Part shown: positions 8,290 to 17,849 of the stretch, piece after piece
Layout: every line of letters starts with the position of its first letter
Position numbering within the stretch: position 1 is the stretch's first letter
Assembly (NCBI GenBank): GCA_965218935.1
Contig: CBDCMH010000007.1
Location: 62,001 to 126,000 of the forward strand
Direction of reading: 5' to 3'
Length of the DNA: 64,000 nucleotides
Origin: JADFOI01 sp965218935
Lineage (GTDB): Bacteria > Acidobacteriota > UBA6911 > RPQK01 > JADFOI01
Program-made: the position numbers and the translations under genes
Notes under the pieces: generated by a model
What the model saw: the letters and a program-made list of their open reading frames with translations, nothing else
Told to the model about the DNA's origin: nothing
Database searches by the model: none

Positions 8290-9588
8290 ATGGAGATTCG
8301 TGTCGAGCTTGAAGACCTCAGTAGCGTGAAGAAGCGCCTTAAGGTGGAAGTTCCTGCAGGGATTGCGTTGAAGGAATTCGATCAGGTGGCTAAATCCTAC
8401 AAGCGGCAGGCGCGTCTTCCCGGATTTCGTCCCGGCAAGGCGCCGGTGGAACTCATCAAGCGACACTTTAAGAAAAGTATTCGCAGTGATGTTCTTCAGA
8501 AGCTGATCCCCGATTCTTACGACCAGGCGATCCGTGAAAAAGGAGTTCAACCGATTGGTGAACCCAGTCTGGATAACCTGACCTTTGAGGAAGGAGATCC
8601 ACTGGTCTACGAGGCCAACTTTGAGATTCATCCGGAAATCGAGCTTCCCGAATACAAGGGCCTGCAGGTCACGGTCGAATTGAAGCCTGTGACTCCGGAA
8701 GACGTCGAGGAGGAATTGGAGAGGCTGCGCCAGGAGCACTCCCGACTGGTCTCGGTCGAGAATCGATCCATTAACAAGGGAGACTACGTGGTTATCGAAC
8801 TCCAGGGGGAATACCTGGAGGGGGAGGAGGGTGCTCCAGCACACGAACCCTTTAACGAAAAAAACGTGGTGGTCAACGTGGGAGACGAGCAGACTCATAA
8901 GGCTTTTACCCAAGCCTTATTGGGGAGCAGAGTCGGTGAGGAAAAGAAGTTTGAAGTCGAGTACGATACCGATTATCCGGAGAAGAAGCTGGCCGGACAC
9001 AAGGTGCTGTTCACCGTCCAGATCGAGGAACTGAAGGAGCAGGAACTCCCCGAATTGAACGATGAGTTCGCCAAGGATTTGGGTGACTCCAAGACGATGA
9101 AGGAGCTGCGAGAAGAAATCGAGAAGCGTTTCACTGTGGAGCGGGAGAAAAATCGCGAGAAAGATTTTGACAATAAACTCCTGGAAGCGTTGGTCGAGAA
9201 GACGAGTTTTGAAGTTCCAGAGGTCCTGGTGAAGGATCGAAGTGACGCGATGCTGAGCGATCTGGCTTATGGAATGGTCTCCCAGGGGGTTGATCCCAGT
9301 AAGGCGAACGTGGATTGGGCAAAAATTAAAGCGGACTTCCGACCTCAGGCGGAGCAGCAGGTGAGAGGAAGCATGATCTTAAGTGAGATTGGACGCCGAG
9401 AAGACATTCAGATATCCACGGAAGAGTCGGAGCAGGAATTGGAACAAATGGCTGAATCGATGAACCAACCCAAGGAGAAAGTGCGGCAATATTTTCAGCA
9501 GGAGAATCGGATGGAGGGTGTCAAGAGCCGGTTGATTCGAGCAAAGGTGTTGAAGATGCTGCTGGAAAGTGCCAAGGTAAGCAGCTGA
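8290..9588 (+). CDS. tig: trigger factor
   Basis: A 432-residue ribosome-associated chaperone and peptidyl-prolyl isomerase. The N-terminal ribosome-binding domain carries the signature segment GFRPGKAPVELIKRHF (about residues 45-60, compare the GFRxGKxP motif). A central FKBP-like region and a long helical C-terminal chaperone domain follow. Length is normal for the family. It heads a tig-clpP-clpX-lon block, an order conserved in many bacteria that groups folding and ATP-dependent proteolysis. The gap before clpP again contains the CTGACAACTGA repeat. Confidence 0.97.
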   Translation: MEIRVELEDLSSVKKRLKVEVPAGIALKEFDQVAKSYKRQARLPGFRPGKAPVELIKRHFKKSIRSDVLQKLIPDSYDQAIREKGVQPIGEPSLDNLTFEEGDPLVYEANFEIHPEIELPEYKGLQVTVELKPVTPEDVEEELERLRQEHSRLVSVENRSINKGDYVVIELQGEYLEGEEGAPAHEPFNEKNVVVNVGDEQTHKAFTQALLGSRVGEEKKFEVEYDTDYPEKKLAGHKVLFTVQIEELKEQELPELNDEFAKDLGDSKTMKELREEIEKRFTVEREKNREKDFDNKLLEALVEKTSFEVPEVLVKDRSDAMLSDLAYGMVSQGVDPSKANVDWAKIKADFRPQAEQQVRGSMILSEIGRREDIQISTEESEQELEQMAESMNQPKEKVRQYFQQENRMEGVKSRLIRAKVLKMLLESAKVSS

Positions 9589-9645
9589 CAACTGACAACT
9601 GACCCATGAGGTGGGCGGGCTTATGATAGAGAAGGGGAGCAAGCA

Positions 9646-10269
9646 ATGACTCTGATCCCGATGGTGGTTGAGCAGACGAACCGAGGTGAACGCGCCTACG
9701 ACATTTACTCGCGGTTGCTCAAGGACAATATTATCTTTGTGGGGACACCCGTAGACGACAACGTGGCCAATCTGGTGATCGCCCAGCTTTTGTTTTTGAT
9801 GGCGGAAGACCCCAATCGGGATATCTCCCTTTACATCAATTCTCCGGGAGGATCGATCACCGCCGGATTGGCCATTTACGACACCATGCAATTTGTTAAA
9901 AATGATCTGACCACAATTTGCATCGGTCAGGCGGCATCGATGGGAGCTTTGCTCCTTGCGGCCGGAACTCCCGGAAAGCGATTCACTTTGCCCAACAGCA
10001 GGATCCTGATTCACCAGCCTTCGATGACAGGACTCTCCGGGCAGGCGACCGATATTGACATTCATGCGAAGGAAATTCTTCGAATGCGAAGAATGACCAA
10101 TGATATCCTTGCCAAGCACACGGGACAGAAGGTAGAACGAATCGAGCAGGACGTGGAACGTGACTTTATAATGGGCGCGGAGCAGGCTCAGGAATATGGT
10201 ATAATTGACGAGATCATAGAAAAACATATAACACCGGAAGAAACGGGCGGACAGGCAGCTGACAGCTGA
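9646..10269 (+). CDS. clpP: ATP-dependent Clp protease proteolytic subunit
   Basis: A 207-residue serine protease that forms the tetradecameric chamber used by ClpX or ClpA. The catalytic triad is visible: Ser98 in GQAASMGALLL, His123 in SRILIHQP and Asp173 in VERDFIMG. The last residues (GGQAADS) are encoded by a copy of the CAGCTGACAGCTGA intergenic repeat that runs through the stop codon, so the tail is probably recent. clpX starts 12 bases downstream, so the two are co-transcribed. An AGGGGAGCAAGC Shine-Dalgarno-like run precedes the ATG. Confidence 0.97.
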   Translation: MTLIPMVVEQTNRGERAYDIYSRLLKDNIIFVGTPVDDNVANLVIAQLLFLMAEDPNRDISLYINSPGGSITAGLAIYDTMQFVKNDLTTICIGQAASMGALLLAAGTPGKRFTLPNSRILIHQPSMTGLSGQATDIDIHAKEILRMRRMTNDILAKHTGQKVERIEQDVERDFIMGAEQAQEYGIIDEIIEKHITPEETGGQAADS

Positions 10270-10281
10270 TACGCAACAGCC

Positions 10282-11523
10282 ATGAAAAAAGACGGAGACG
10301 ATGTTCTGCATTGTTCATTCTGTAACAAGAGTCAGAATGACGTAAAAAAACTGATTGCAGGTCCCACCGTCTTTATTTGTGACGAGTGCGTTGATGTTTG
10401 CAACGAGATCATCTCCGACGATATGACGGTGGAAGCGTCCTCCGTCAAGGAGACGCTTCCCAAGCCTATGGAGATCAAGGATTTCCTCGACCAATACGTG
10501 ATCGGCCAGGAGGTCAGCAAGAAGAAACTGGCCGTGGCCGTCTACAATCATTACAAGCGAATCAAAATCGGCCGACGTCGCCACCGGGATGTAGAGCTGG
10601 CCAAAAGCAATGTCATGCTTATCGGTCCCACAGGGACGGGCAAGACCCTGCTTGCCCAGACTCTGGCCCGCATGCTTTCCGTGCCGTTTGCTATTGTCGA
10701 TGCAACCACCCTGACCGAAGCTGGGTATGTCGGCGAGGACGTGGAAAACATTATTCTCAAGCTCCTGCAGTCTGCAGGAGGCGACCGCGACCGCTGCATG
10801 CAGGGGATCATCTACATCGACGAAATCGACAAGATTTCGAGAAAAGATGAAAATCCCTCCATCACCCGCGATGTCTCCGGGGAAGGGGTGCAGCAGGCGC
10901 TTTTGAAGATCCTGGAAGGAACGATGGCCAATGTTCCGCCCCAGGGAGGCCGCAAGCATCCGCATCAGGAGTTTGTTCAGATCGATACCACCAATATTTT
11001 GTTTATTTGCGGTGGAGCTTTTGTGGGGCTGGACAAGGTGATCAAGAGGCGGATCGGACGCAACAGTGTTGGGTTCAACGCTTCGGTGAGCTCTCCTCAC
11101 TGGGGCAATGAAGAAGACTCGCAAATCCTGGAAGAAATATTACCCGAAGACCTCATTAAATACGGGTTAATTCCTGAATTTGTGGGAAGACTCCCCATCA
11201 TTTGCACCCTCCATGAGCTGGATAAGGAAGCGTTAGTACAGATTCTCACTGAACCGACCGATGCCCTGGTGAAGCAGTATTTGAAGATGTTCGAATTCGA
11301 GGGCGTGTCACTCAAGTTCACCAGCGATGCGCTGGAGACCATCGCAACGAAAGCGCTGGAGCGAAAAATCGGTGCACGCGGCTTGCGCTTGATCACGGAA
11401 GACCTTATGTTAGACGTGATGTACGAGCTGCCTTCGACCAAAAAGGTAAAAGAGTTCGTGGTAACGCGCGAGATGGTCGAGAACAAAGAGGTCGTTTTCA
11501 AACTGCTTGAAAAGGCAGGATAG
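10282..11523 (+). CDS. clpX: ATP-dependent Clp protease ATP-binding subunit
   Basis: A 413-residue AAA+ unfoldase that feeds substrates to ClpP. The N-terminal zinc-binding domain has CSFC and CDEC cysteine pairs (residues about 11-37). The Walker A motif is GPTGTGKT, the pore loop is GYVGEDVE, and Walker B is IIYIDEIDK. The C-terminal small AAA+ domain is complete. Length equals that of typical ClpX. It follows clpP closely, as in most bacteria. Confidence 0.98.
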   Translation: MKKDGDDVLHCSFCNKSQNDVKKLIAGPTVFICDECVDVCNEIISDDMTVEASSVKETLPKPMEIKDFLDQYVIGQEVSKKKLAVAVYNHYKRIKIGRRRHRDVELAKSNVMLIGPTGTGKTLLAQTLARMLSVPFAIVDATTLTEAGYVGEDVENIILKLLQSAGGDRDRCMQGIIYIDEIDKISRKDENPSITRDVSGEGVQQALLKILEGTMANVPPQGGRKHPHQEFVQIDTTNILFICGGAFVGLDKVIKRRIGRNSVGFNASVSSPHWGNEEDSQILEEILPEDLIKYGLIPEFVGRLPIICTLHELDKEALVQILTEPTDALVKQYLKMFEFEGVSLKFTSDALETIATKALERKIGARGLRLITEDLMLDVMYELPSTKKVKEFVVTREMVENKEVVFKLLEKAG

Positions 11524-11741
11524 CCGCCGAGCACATCCTGCTGATCAATGATCCTCTAAATTCCCTGTGTCAGATTTTGGGGACGGTTTGTGCGAGAAAG
11601 GGCGGCGCGAACTCCACAGGAGTGAGGCTCTGGGGAGCTTGAAATGGTCAGTACCAGGTGATAAACGGTCACTGTTCGTTTGAAACGTTTGCTTCCCACG
11701 TGGATCTGTAAGAGAGAACCTGATTGGAATTTTGTTAAGGT

Positions 11742-14144
11742 ATGAGCGATCTTGAAAAGAGAGTAACCCAAATCTACCCCATGGTGCCGATCCGGGACGT
11801 GGTGGTCTTTCCCCACATGATGGTGCCCTTCGTCATCGGGCGCCAGTCCTCAGTGTTGGCTCTGGAGAGGGCTCTGGAAGCCGACAAGAAGATCTATCTG
11901 GCTACCCAGATCGACGCTTCCCTGGACAATCCTGCTCCCACCGATATCTATAAGGTGGGAACTGCGGCCAATATCGTTCAGAGCCTCAAGCTTCCCGATG
12001 GCAATATCAAGGTTCTGGTTGAAGGCTTGCGCAGAGCACGGGCGATCCGGGTGGAGGAAGTGGATGGATTCTTTCAGGCAGAGGTGAGGTTTGATCCCGT
12101 CAGCAAAGTTTCCCAAGCCAAGCTGAGCCTGCTGACCCGGCGGTTGAACACGCTCTTTGAAGAGTTCGCCAAGCTCAATCCGAATATGAATTACGACACT
12201 ATTGTTCAGGCGGCACACAGCAGCGACGCTGATCGCCTGGCCGATACGGTTGCAGCCAATTTACCCATTTCGGTGCAAGATAAGCAGGCCCTGCTTGAAA
12301 TTGCTAATCCCGCCAAGCGGATCGAGAAAATCTGCGAGTTCATCGACGTAGAAATCGAGAAGGTCAAGATGGACAAGTCGCTGCAGGGACGTGTGCGCCG
12401 CCAGATGGAAAAAGCCCAGCGAGAGTACTACCTGAGCGAAAAAATGAAGGCGATCCAGAAGGAGCTGGGAAGAAACGAAAAGGATGAAATCGAACAGCTG
12501 AAGCAGAAGGTCGAAGAGGCGAACATGTCGGAAGACGCCTATGAGAAAGCGACCAACGAGATTCAGCGCCTGGAGCAGATGCCTCCCATGAGTGCCGAGA
12601 CCACCGTCAGTCGAACCTACATCGATTGGCTTGTCGCCATGCCCTGGAAAAAGAGAAGCCGTGAGATCAAGAGCCTCAAGAGGGGCGAACAGGTCCTTAA
12701 TGAGGATCACTATGGGCTTGAGAAAGTGAAAGAGCGCATTCTGGAGTTTCTGGCGGTTCGCCAACTCTCTTCCAAGACACAGCAGGGATCGGTCCTCTGT
12801 TTCGTGGGTGCTCCTGGAGTGGGAAAGAGTTCCCTGGGACGTTCCATCGCCCGATCCGTCGGACGCAAGTTTGTCAGGCTATCTCTGGGTGGAGTGCGGG
12901 ATGAAGCGGAAATTCGCGGCCACCGCCGGACCTATATCGGCGCCCTGCCGGGTCAGATCGTCCAGATGATGAAGAAAGCGGGTACCAAGAACCCGGTGTT
13001 TCTTATGGACGAAGTAGACAAGATGAGCATGGATTTTCGTGGCGACCCTTCTGCCGCGCTGATGGAAGTGCTGGATCCGGAACACAACACGACTTTTGTC
13101 GACCACTACCTGGATACCGAGTTTGACCTGTCCAACGTGATGTTCGTGTGCACGGCTAATGTGCTGCACACCATTCCAAAGCCCCTGCAGGACCGAATGG
13201 AGATTATCCGTATCTCGGGCTACACAGAATTGGAAAAATTGAACATCGCCAAACAGTATCTGGCTCCAAAGCAGTTAAAGAAGCAGGGCTTGAAGCCTGA
13301 GTACATCGAGTTCACCGAGGAAGGTCTTCTGGAAATTATCGGCAGCTATACGCGTGAGTCGGGAGTGCGAAATCTTGAGCGAGAGATCGCCAATATTTGT
13401 CGAAAAGTGGCCCGCAAGGTGGTGACTGGCAAAGGGGAGAAGAAGGAGATCAGGAAGACCATCGTCAACCAAAAAGAGGTGGGGGAACTTCTGGGCATTC
13501 AAAGGTTCCGCCAGTCGTTGGTGGCCGAGGCCAATGAAGTGGGTTTAGCCACCGGTTTGGCCTGGACTGAGGTGGGCGGAGAAGTCCTGCTGACCGAAGC
13601 GACCACCATGGAAGGGAAGGGTGAGCTGACTCTCACCGGTAATCTGGGTGATGTGATGCAGGAATCCGCAAAGGCGGCATTGTCCTTTGCCCGCTCCCGC
13701 AGTGAGAAATTTGAGTTCGGCACGGATTTTCACAAGTCACTGGATATGCATGTCCATGTGCCGGAGGGTGCCATTCCCAAGGATGGCCCTTCTGCGGGTA
13801 TCACCCTCGCCATCACGATCATTTCGGCGCTGGCGGGTATTCCCGTGCGTCGCGACGTCGCCATGACCGGTGAGATCACCCTGCGGGGTAAGGTTTTGCC
13901 CATTGGCGGAGTCAAAGAGAAGGTGTTGGCTGCTCACCGTGGTGGGATCAAAGAGGTGATTTTGCCTAAAGATAATGAAAAAGATCTCAAAGATATTCCC
14001 AGTTCGATCCTAAAAGATGTTAAGATTGTACTTGTCGAGACCATGGATGAGGTTCTGGACATCGCGCTAGAGCAGCCCATCCGCAAGATGAAGGGACAGA
14101 GACCTCCTCAGATCAAAGAAGGAGATCGCCCCGGAGTCCACTAA
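11742..14144 (+). CDS. lon: ATP-dependent protease Lon
   Basis: An 800-residue Lon protease with all three domains. The N-terminal LAN domain begins PMVPIRDVVVFPHM. The AAA+ module has Walker A GAPGVGKSS. The C-terminal Ser-Lys protease domain has the catalytic serine in PKDGPSAGIT (about residue 683) and the catalytic lysine in GGVKEKVLAAH (about residue 724). It degrades misfolded and regulatory proteins. The 218-base gap from clpX suggests its own promoter. A CTTGAAA element about 100 bases upstream recalls a heat-shock -35 box, but no good -10 partner follows. Confidence 0.98.
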   Translation: MSDLEKRVTQIYPMVPIRDVVVFPHMMVPFVIGRQSSVLALERALEADKKIYLATQIDASLDNPAPTDIYKVGTAANIVQSLKLPDGNIKVLVEGLRRARAIRVEEVDGFFQAEVRFDPVSKVSQAKLSLLTRRLNTLFEEFAKLNPNMNYDTIVQAAHSSDADRLADTVAANLPISVQDKQALLEIANPAKRIEKICEFIDVEIEKVKMDKSLQGRVRRQMEKAQREYYLSEKMKAIQKELGRNEKDEIEQLKQKVEEANMSEDAYEKATNEIQRLEQMPPMSAETTVSRTYIDWLVAMPWKKRSREIKSLKRGEQVLNEDHYGLEKVKERILEFLAVRQLSSKTQQGSVLCFVGAPGVGKSSLGRSIARSVGRKFVRLSLGGVRDEAEIRGHRRTYIGALPGQIVQMMKKAGTKNPVFLMDEVDKMSMDFRGDPSAALMEVLDPEHNTTFVDHYLDTEFDLSNVMFVCTANVLHTIPKPLQDRMEIIRISGYTELEKLNIAKQYLAPKQLKKQGLKPEYIEFTEEGLLEIIGSYTRESGVRNLEREIANICRKVARKVVTGKGEKKEIRKTIVNQKEVGELLGIQRFRQSLVAEANEVGLATGLAWTEVGGEVLLTEATTMEGKGELTLTGNLGDVMQESAKAALSFARSRSEKFEFGTDFHKSLDMHVHVPEGAIPKDGPSAGITLAITIISALAGIPVRRDVAMTGEITLRGKVLPIGGVKEKVLAAHRGGIKEVILPKDNEKDLKDIPSSILKDVKIVLVETMDEVLDIALEQPIRKMKGQRPPQIKEGDRPGVH

Positions 14145-14278
14145 ACAGCTGATCACTGACCGCTGGCAATTGCCAATTAACGACATAAATCCAGAAAACG
14201 CATAGCACGCAGCTGTCAATTCAGCCTTTGGTTTCGAATCGTGATTCTGCTTTATTAGCAGTCAACTGTTAGGCGTCA

Positions 14279-14836
14279 GTGGTTGTTCACTTTCTCAAAA
14301 GCGCGACTCAAAAGGGTGAATATCCCAAGCTGAAGCTCCCCAAAATCGCGTTTTCGGGAAGATCGAATGTTGGGAAATCCAGCTTAATCAATAATTTGGT
14401 TGGTAGGAAGGGATTGGCCCGGACCAGTTCCAGCCCGGGGCGAACCCAGGTCATCAACTTTTTCAATGTCGAGAATAGATGGATGTTCGTGGATTTGCCC
14501 GGTTATGGATTTGCCAAGGCCCCGAAAAGCGTTCGGGTCCGTTGGGGAGGCATGGTAGAAGAATTTCTCAGAGAGGATGAGAACCTGAAGCTTACGGTCA
14601 TGATGGTGGATGCTCGCCGAGAGCCAACTGACTTGGACCTGGTGATGAAAGAGTGGCTGGAGCAGTTCAGCATTCCCTACCAGGTGGTCGCAACCAAAGT
14701 GGATAAGCTGTCCTCCAACAAGCTTCAAAAGTCTCTTAATCAGATCGAAAACACTTTTCATTGTAGTGCGCTTCCTTATTCCGCTGCCACAGGAATGGGG
14801 AAAAAGAAATTGTGGCGAATACTTGAGAGGATTTAG
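14279..14836 (+). CDS. engB: ribosome biogenesis GTP-binding protein EngB/YsxC
   Basis: A 185-residue TRAFAC GTPase of the YihA/YsxC family, needed for large ribosomal subunit assembly. G1 is GRSNVGKSS, the G2/switch I region is TSSSPGRTQ, G3 is DLPGYGFA and G4 is TKVDK. The start chosen is GTG, which gives the usual short N-terminal extension (VHFLKSATQ) before the beta strand leading to G1. The Shine-Dalgarno signal is weak. Its place after lon matches the order in Bacillus and others. rho begins two bases after its stop. Confidence 0.95.
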   Translation: MVVHFLKSATQKGEYPKLKLPKIAFSGRSNVGKSSLINNLVGRKGLARTSSSPGRTQVINFFNVENRWMFVDLPGYGFAKAPKSVRVRWGGMVEEFLREDENLKLTVMMVDARREPTDLDLVMKEWLEQFSIPYQVVATKVDKLSSNKLQKSLNQIENTFHCSALPYSAATGMGKKKLWRILERI

Positions 14837-14838
14837 TC

Positions 14839-16140
14839 ATGGGTGAAGCAAGTTCCCCCTCAGTCAAACAACAGAACGTGGACTCTTTGAACATTCAGGA
14901 GCTCAAGGAATTGAACATTCAAGCACTGGTTCAGATTGCCAAGGACTTGAGTATTCCTGGAGCAACAGGGATGCGCAAGCAGGACCTGATTTTCGAGATC
15001 TTGAGGGCGCAGACCGAACGCAGCGGGCTGATTTTTTCAGAGGGTGTGCTGGAAACTCTCCCCGACGGGTTCGGTTTCCTGCGGGCACCCGAGTACAACT
15101 ACCTCCCTGGCCCGGACGATATCTATGTCTCACCGTCTCAAATCCGCAAATTCGACCTGAGAACCGGGGACACGGTTTCGGGACAGGTTCGTCCCCCCAA
15201 AGAGGGAGAGCGCTATTTTGCTCTGATCAAGGTGGAAGCCATTAATTTCGAGCATGCGGACGTAGCTCGAGAGAGGACCTTTTTTGAAAATCTGACACCG
15301 CTCTATCCCGAGGAGCAGATTCTTCAGGAAACCACTCAGGAAAACCTCTCAGGGCGAGTGATGGATCTTCTGGCCCCCGTTGGAAAGGGCCAGCGGGGAT
15401 TGATCGTCTCACCGCCCCGGGCCGGAAAAACCATGATTCTGCAAAGCCTCGCCAACTCGGTTACCACCAACCATCCCGATATGGTGCTCATCGTGTTGCT
15501 CATCGACGAGCGCCCGGAAGAGGTGACGGACATGGAGCGTTCGGTGAAGGGTGAGGTCATCAGTTCCACATTTGACGAGCCGGCCACCCGGCACGTCCAG
15601 GTGGCTGAGATGGTGCTTGAAAAGGCCAAGCGGCTGGTGGAGCACAAGAAGGACGTAGTCATCTTGCTCGACTCCGTCACTCGTCTGGCCCGCGCCTACA
15701 ATACCATCGTTCCTCCCTCTGGAAAGGTTCTCTCGGGTGGTGTGGATTCCAACGCTCTGCAACGCCCCAAGCGCTTCTTCGGTGCCGCACGAAACATCGA
15801 GGAAGGCGGCAGTTTGACCATTGTTGCCACTGCCCTGATTGACACCGGTAGCCGCATGGACGACGTGATTTTCGAAGAGTTTAAGGGAACCGGTAACCTG
15901 GAACTGCATCTGGATCGCAAGCTGGTGGACAAGAGGATTTTCCCGGCCATCGATATCAATCGCTCCGGAACCCGGAAGGAAGAATTGCTGTTGAGCAAAG
16001 AAGATTTGAACCGGGTCTGGGTGCTGCGGAAGGTTCTCAACCCGCTCTCCTCCACCGAGGCCATGGAATTGCTGATTGAAAAGCTGCGTAAAACAAAGTC
16101 CAACGCCGAGTTCCTGAAATCGATGTCCGGTGCGGCGTAA
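14839..16140 (+). CDS. rho: transcription termination factor Rho
   Basis: A 433-residue hexameric RNA helicase. It has an N-terminal Rho-N helical segment (NIQELKELNIQALVQIAKDL), a cold-shock-like RNA-binding domain (GFGFLRAPEYNYLPGPDDIY) and the ATPase core with Walker A SPPRAGKTM, followed by LIDERPEEVTDMERSV. All catalytic parts are present at normal spacing. It is transcribed with engB. Downstream the CAGCTGACAACTGACA repeat occurs before the trp promoter region. Confidence 0.98.
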   Translation: MGEASSPSVKQQNVDSLNIQELKELNIQALVQIAKDLSIPGATGMRKQDLIFEILRAQTERSGLIFSEGVLETLPDGFGFLRAPEYNYLPGPDDIYVSPSQIRKFDLRTGDTVSGQVRPPKEGERYFALIKVEAINFEHADVARERTFFENLTPLYPEEQILQETTQENLSGRVMDLLAPVGKGQRGLIVSPPRAGKTMILQSLANSVTTNHPDMVLIVLLIDERPEEVTDMERSVKGEVISSTFDEPATRHVQVAEMVLEKAKRLVEHKKDVVILLDSVTRLARAYNTIVPPSGKVLSGGVDSNALQRPKRFFGAARNIEEGGSLTIVATALIDTGSRMDDVIFEEFKGTGNLELHLDRKLVDKRIFPAIDINRSGTRKEELLLSKEDLNRVWVLRKVLNPLSSTEAMELLIEKLRKTKSNAEFLKSMSGAA

Positions 16141-16221
16141 CGGACAGCTGACAACTGACATTCGGAAGGTGTCAGAAGCCACCCATTTCATCTATCCGTG
16201 GCTATCCATCCAAAAAAGTTC

Positions 16222-16251
16222 TTGACTTAGAGAGCCGGGTCCTCCTATCCT
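16222..16251 (+). promoter_or_regulatory. likely promoter of the trp operon
   Basis: TTGACT and TATCCT are separated by 18 bases. The predicted start lies just before the Shine-Dalgarno-like GAGGAAGG of the leader peptide. The position between rho and the leader supports it as the trp promoter. Confidence 0.6.
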
Positions 16252-16269
16252 AGTGACGAGGAAGGCACT

Positions 16270-16311
16270 ATGGTGATTCGCAGTTTTTTCTGGCGCAACG
16301 GGAACAATTAA
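16270..16311 (+). CDS. trpL: trp operon leader peptide
   Basis: A 13-codon open frame encodes MVIRSFFWRNGNN. It is preceded four bases upstream by GAGGAAGG, a good ribosome site. The Phe-Phe-Trp codons lie in the strand CAGTTTTTTCTGG. That strand can pair with CCGGAGAACTG at 16323-16333 (11 pairs with a two-base bulge), giving the 1:2 hairpin expected of an attenuator. A strong terminator hairpin follows and then trpE. Stalling at the aromatic codons would free the second strand. Only one Trp codon is present, fewer than in the enteric leader, so control by Phe plus Trp is possible. The function is inferred from layout and pairing, without homology. Confidence 0.72.
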   Translation: MVIRSFFWRNGNN

Positions 16312-16369
16312 GCACCCAGCTGCCGGAGAACTGTAATCTTCCTAGGGCCAAGTAGAGATCAAAGCTGAA

Positions 16370-16400
16370 AGGCCGTGGAGAGTTTCTCCACGGCCTTTTT
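16370..16400 (+). terminator. trp attenuator terminator
   Basis: The arms AGGCCGTGGAGA and TCTCCACGGCCT form a perfect 12-bp stem with a three-base loop, ending in five T residues. The segment GGAGAA (16325-16330) can pair with TTCTCC of the 3' arm, an alternative fold that would open the terminator. Confidence 0.85.
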
Positions 16401-16409
16401 ATATTTGGA

Positions 16410-16465
16410 CCCGGAATTTGCGTAAGTTCTCTACTGCAGCGACGAGAATCTGTGCATAATCCGGG
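16410..16465. repeat. CCCGGA-ended palindromic repeat, 56 bp
   Basis: Its ends are CCCGGAATTTGCGTAAGTTCT and the inverted partner of CCCGGATTATGCACAGATTCT. The core CTACTGCAGCGACGA is shared with the longer copy at 55641-55797. It lies in the trpE 5' untranslated region, between the attenuator and the start codon. Confidence 0.7.
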
Positions 16466-16481
16466 CCTAAGCACTACTAAG

Positions 16482-17849
16482 ATGATTTATCACAAATCCA
16501 TACTGGCCGACCTGCTCACGCCGGTTTCCGCCTTCATGAGGGTTTCCAGGGAGGCCGAAAGGGCCTTTCTGTTGGAATCCGTCGAGGGCGGAGAAAACAT
16601 GGGTCGCTATTCCTTCATTGGGATCGACCCTGATCAGAGCTTCGAAGGCAATTTCGCAGATTTCTGCTCCAATTTTCCAGAAGAACGTCCCTCCCATCCC
16701 GATCTTCCCCCTTTTACCGGAGGTGCCGTGGGTGCCTTTTGCTACGAAATGGTCCGAGAATTTGAACGATTGCCGGAGTTGAAAGAAGCCAGAAGCACTG
16801 CCTCCGGTGTGGGCTCAGGACCCGTGCTGATGGACTTTTACTCCAATATCCTGGCTTTTGACCACTTGAAGCATCAAATCATCATCCTTTCTCACCAGGG
16901 CGAGAAAAAGGTGGAAGAATTGGGGAGCAAGCTGTTTGGAGAAAAAAGGGACCGTCACGAAATTTCACGAGATTTTGTCACCGTCCCTTTTGCGCCTCCA
17001 GGTTCACCCAAGAAGATTACATCCAGCTTTTCACATGAAGGTTTCCATGCCGCCGTGAAGAAGGCGAAGCAGTACATAGCTGCCGGAGATATTTTTCAGG
17101 TGGTTCTCTCCCAGCGTTTTGAAACCGATTTCAAAGGCGATCCCTTTAACGTCTATCGAGCCCTGCGTTTTCTGAATCCGTCGCCCTATATGTTCTTTCT
17201 CAAGCGTGAGAATATGAGCATCGCCGGCTCTTCTCCGGAGATGCTGATCCGTGTTCAGGGACTGGACCTTCAGTATCGTCCCATCGCGGGAACCCGCCGC
17301 CGGGGCCGTGATGCGGCAGAGGAGAAGGCACTTGAAGAGGAATTGCTCCATGATGAGAAGGAGAGGGCCGAGCATCTCATGCTGGTTGATCTGGGTCGCA
17401 ACGATCTGGGGCGTGTCAGTCAATACGGATCGGTGCGGGTGGAGAATCTCATGTTCCCGGAAAAGTACTCTCATGTCATGCACTTGGTGAGTGCCCTGAG
17501 AGGTTCATTGCGTCCGGAGTTGAATCGCTTTGATGCCCTTCAGGCTTGTTTTCCGGCTGGAACGGTCAGTGGAGCCCCTAAAGTGAGAGCCATGGAAATT
17601 ATCCAGGAGCTTGAGCCCACCCAGCGGGGCATTTATGCGGGTGCTATCGGGTATCTGGATTACTCGGGGAATCTCGACACCTGTATTACCATTCGCACGG
17701 TGGTTCTCCAGGACGGAAAAGCTTATCTACAGGCCGGGGCTGGAATCGTGGCTGATTCGGTTCCCGAGTTCGAAGACAAGGAGTGCTACAACAAGGCCGA
17801 AGCGCTTTTTCGAGCCCTGGAGCTAGGGGAGGAGCTGAGTGACAGCTGA
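16482..17849 (+). CDS. trpE: anthranilate synthase component I
   Basis: The large subunit of anthranilate synthase, converting chorismate and ammonia to anthranilate in the first Trp-specific step. The chosen ATG gives an N terminus MIYHKSILADLLTPVSAFMR; an in-frame ATG ten codons earlier falls inside the palindromic repeat and is less likely. Conserved blocks include DIFQVVLSQRFE, SSPEMLIR, PIAGTRRRG, LVDLGRNDLGRV and the C-terminal YAGAIGYLDYSG. Length (455 residues) is normal. The C-terminal SDS is encoded by the start of the GACAGCTGACAACAGAC repeat that fills the gap to trpG. It is the first structural gene after the attenuator. Confidence 0.97.
   Translation: MIYHKSILADLLTPVSAFMRVSREAERAFLLESVEGGENMGRYSFIGIDPDQSFEGNFADFCSNFPEERPSHPDLPPFTGGAVGAFCYEMVREFERLPELKEARSTASGVGSGPVLMDFYSNILAFDHLKHQIIILSHQGEKKVEELGSKLFGEKRDRHEISRDFVTVPFAPPGSPKKITSSFSHEGFHAAVKKAKQYIAAGDIFQVVLSQRFETDFKGDPFNVYRALRFLNPSPYMFFLKRENMSIAGSSPEMLIRVQGLDLQYRPIAGTRRRGRDAAEEKALEEELLHDEKERAEHLMLVDLGRNDLGRVSQYGSVRVENLMFPEKYSHVMHLVSALRGSLRPELNRFDALQACFPAGTVSGAPKVRAMEIIQELEPTQRGIYAGAIGYLDYSGNLDTCITIRTVVLQDGKAYLQAGAGIVADSVPEFEDKECYNKAEALFRALELGEELSDS

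Noticed and set aside
11638..11662. Heat-shock (sigma32-type) promoter upstream of lon
   Set aside because: CTTGAAA is present but no CCCCAT-type -10 follows at the right spacing, so it is not listed as a promoter.
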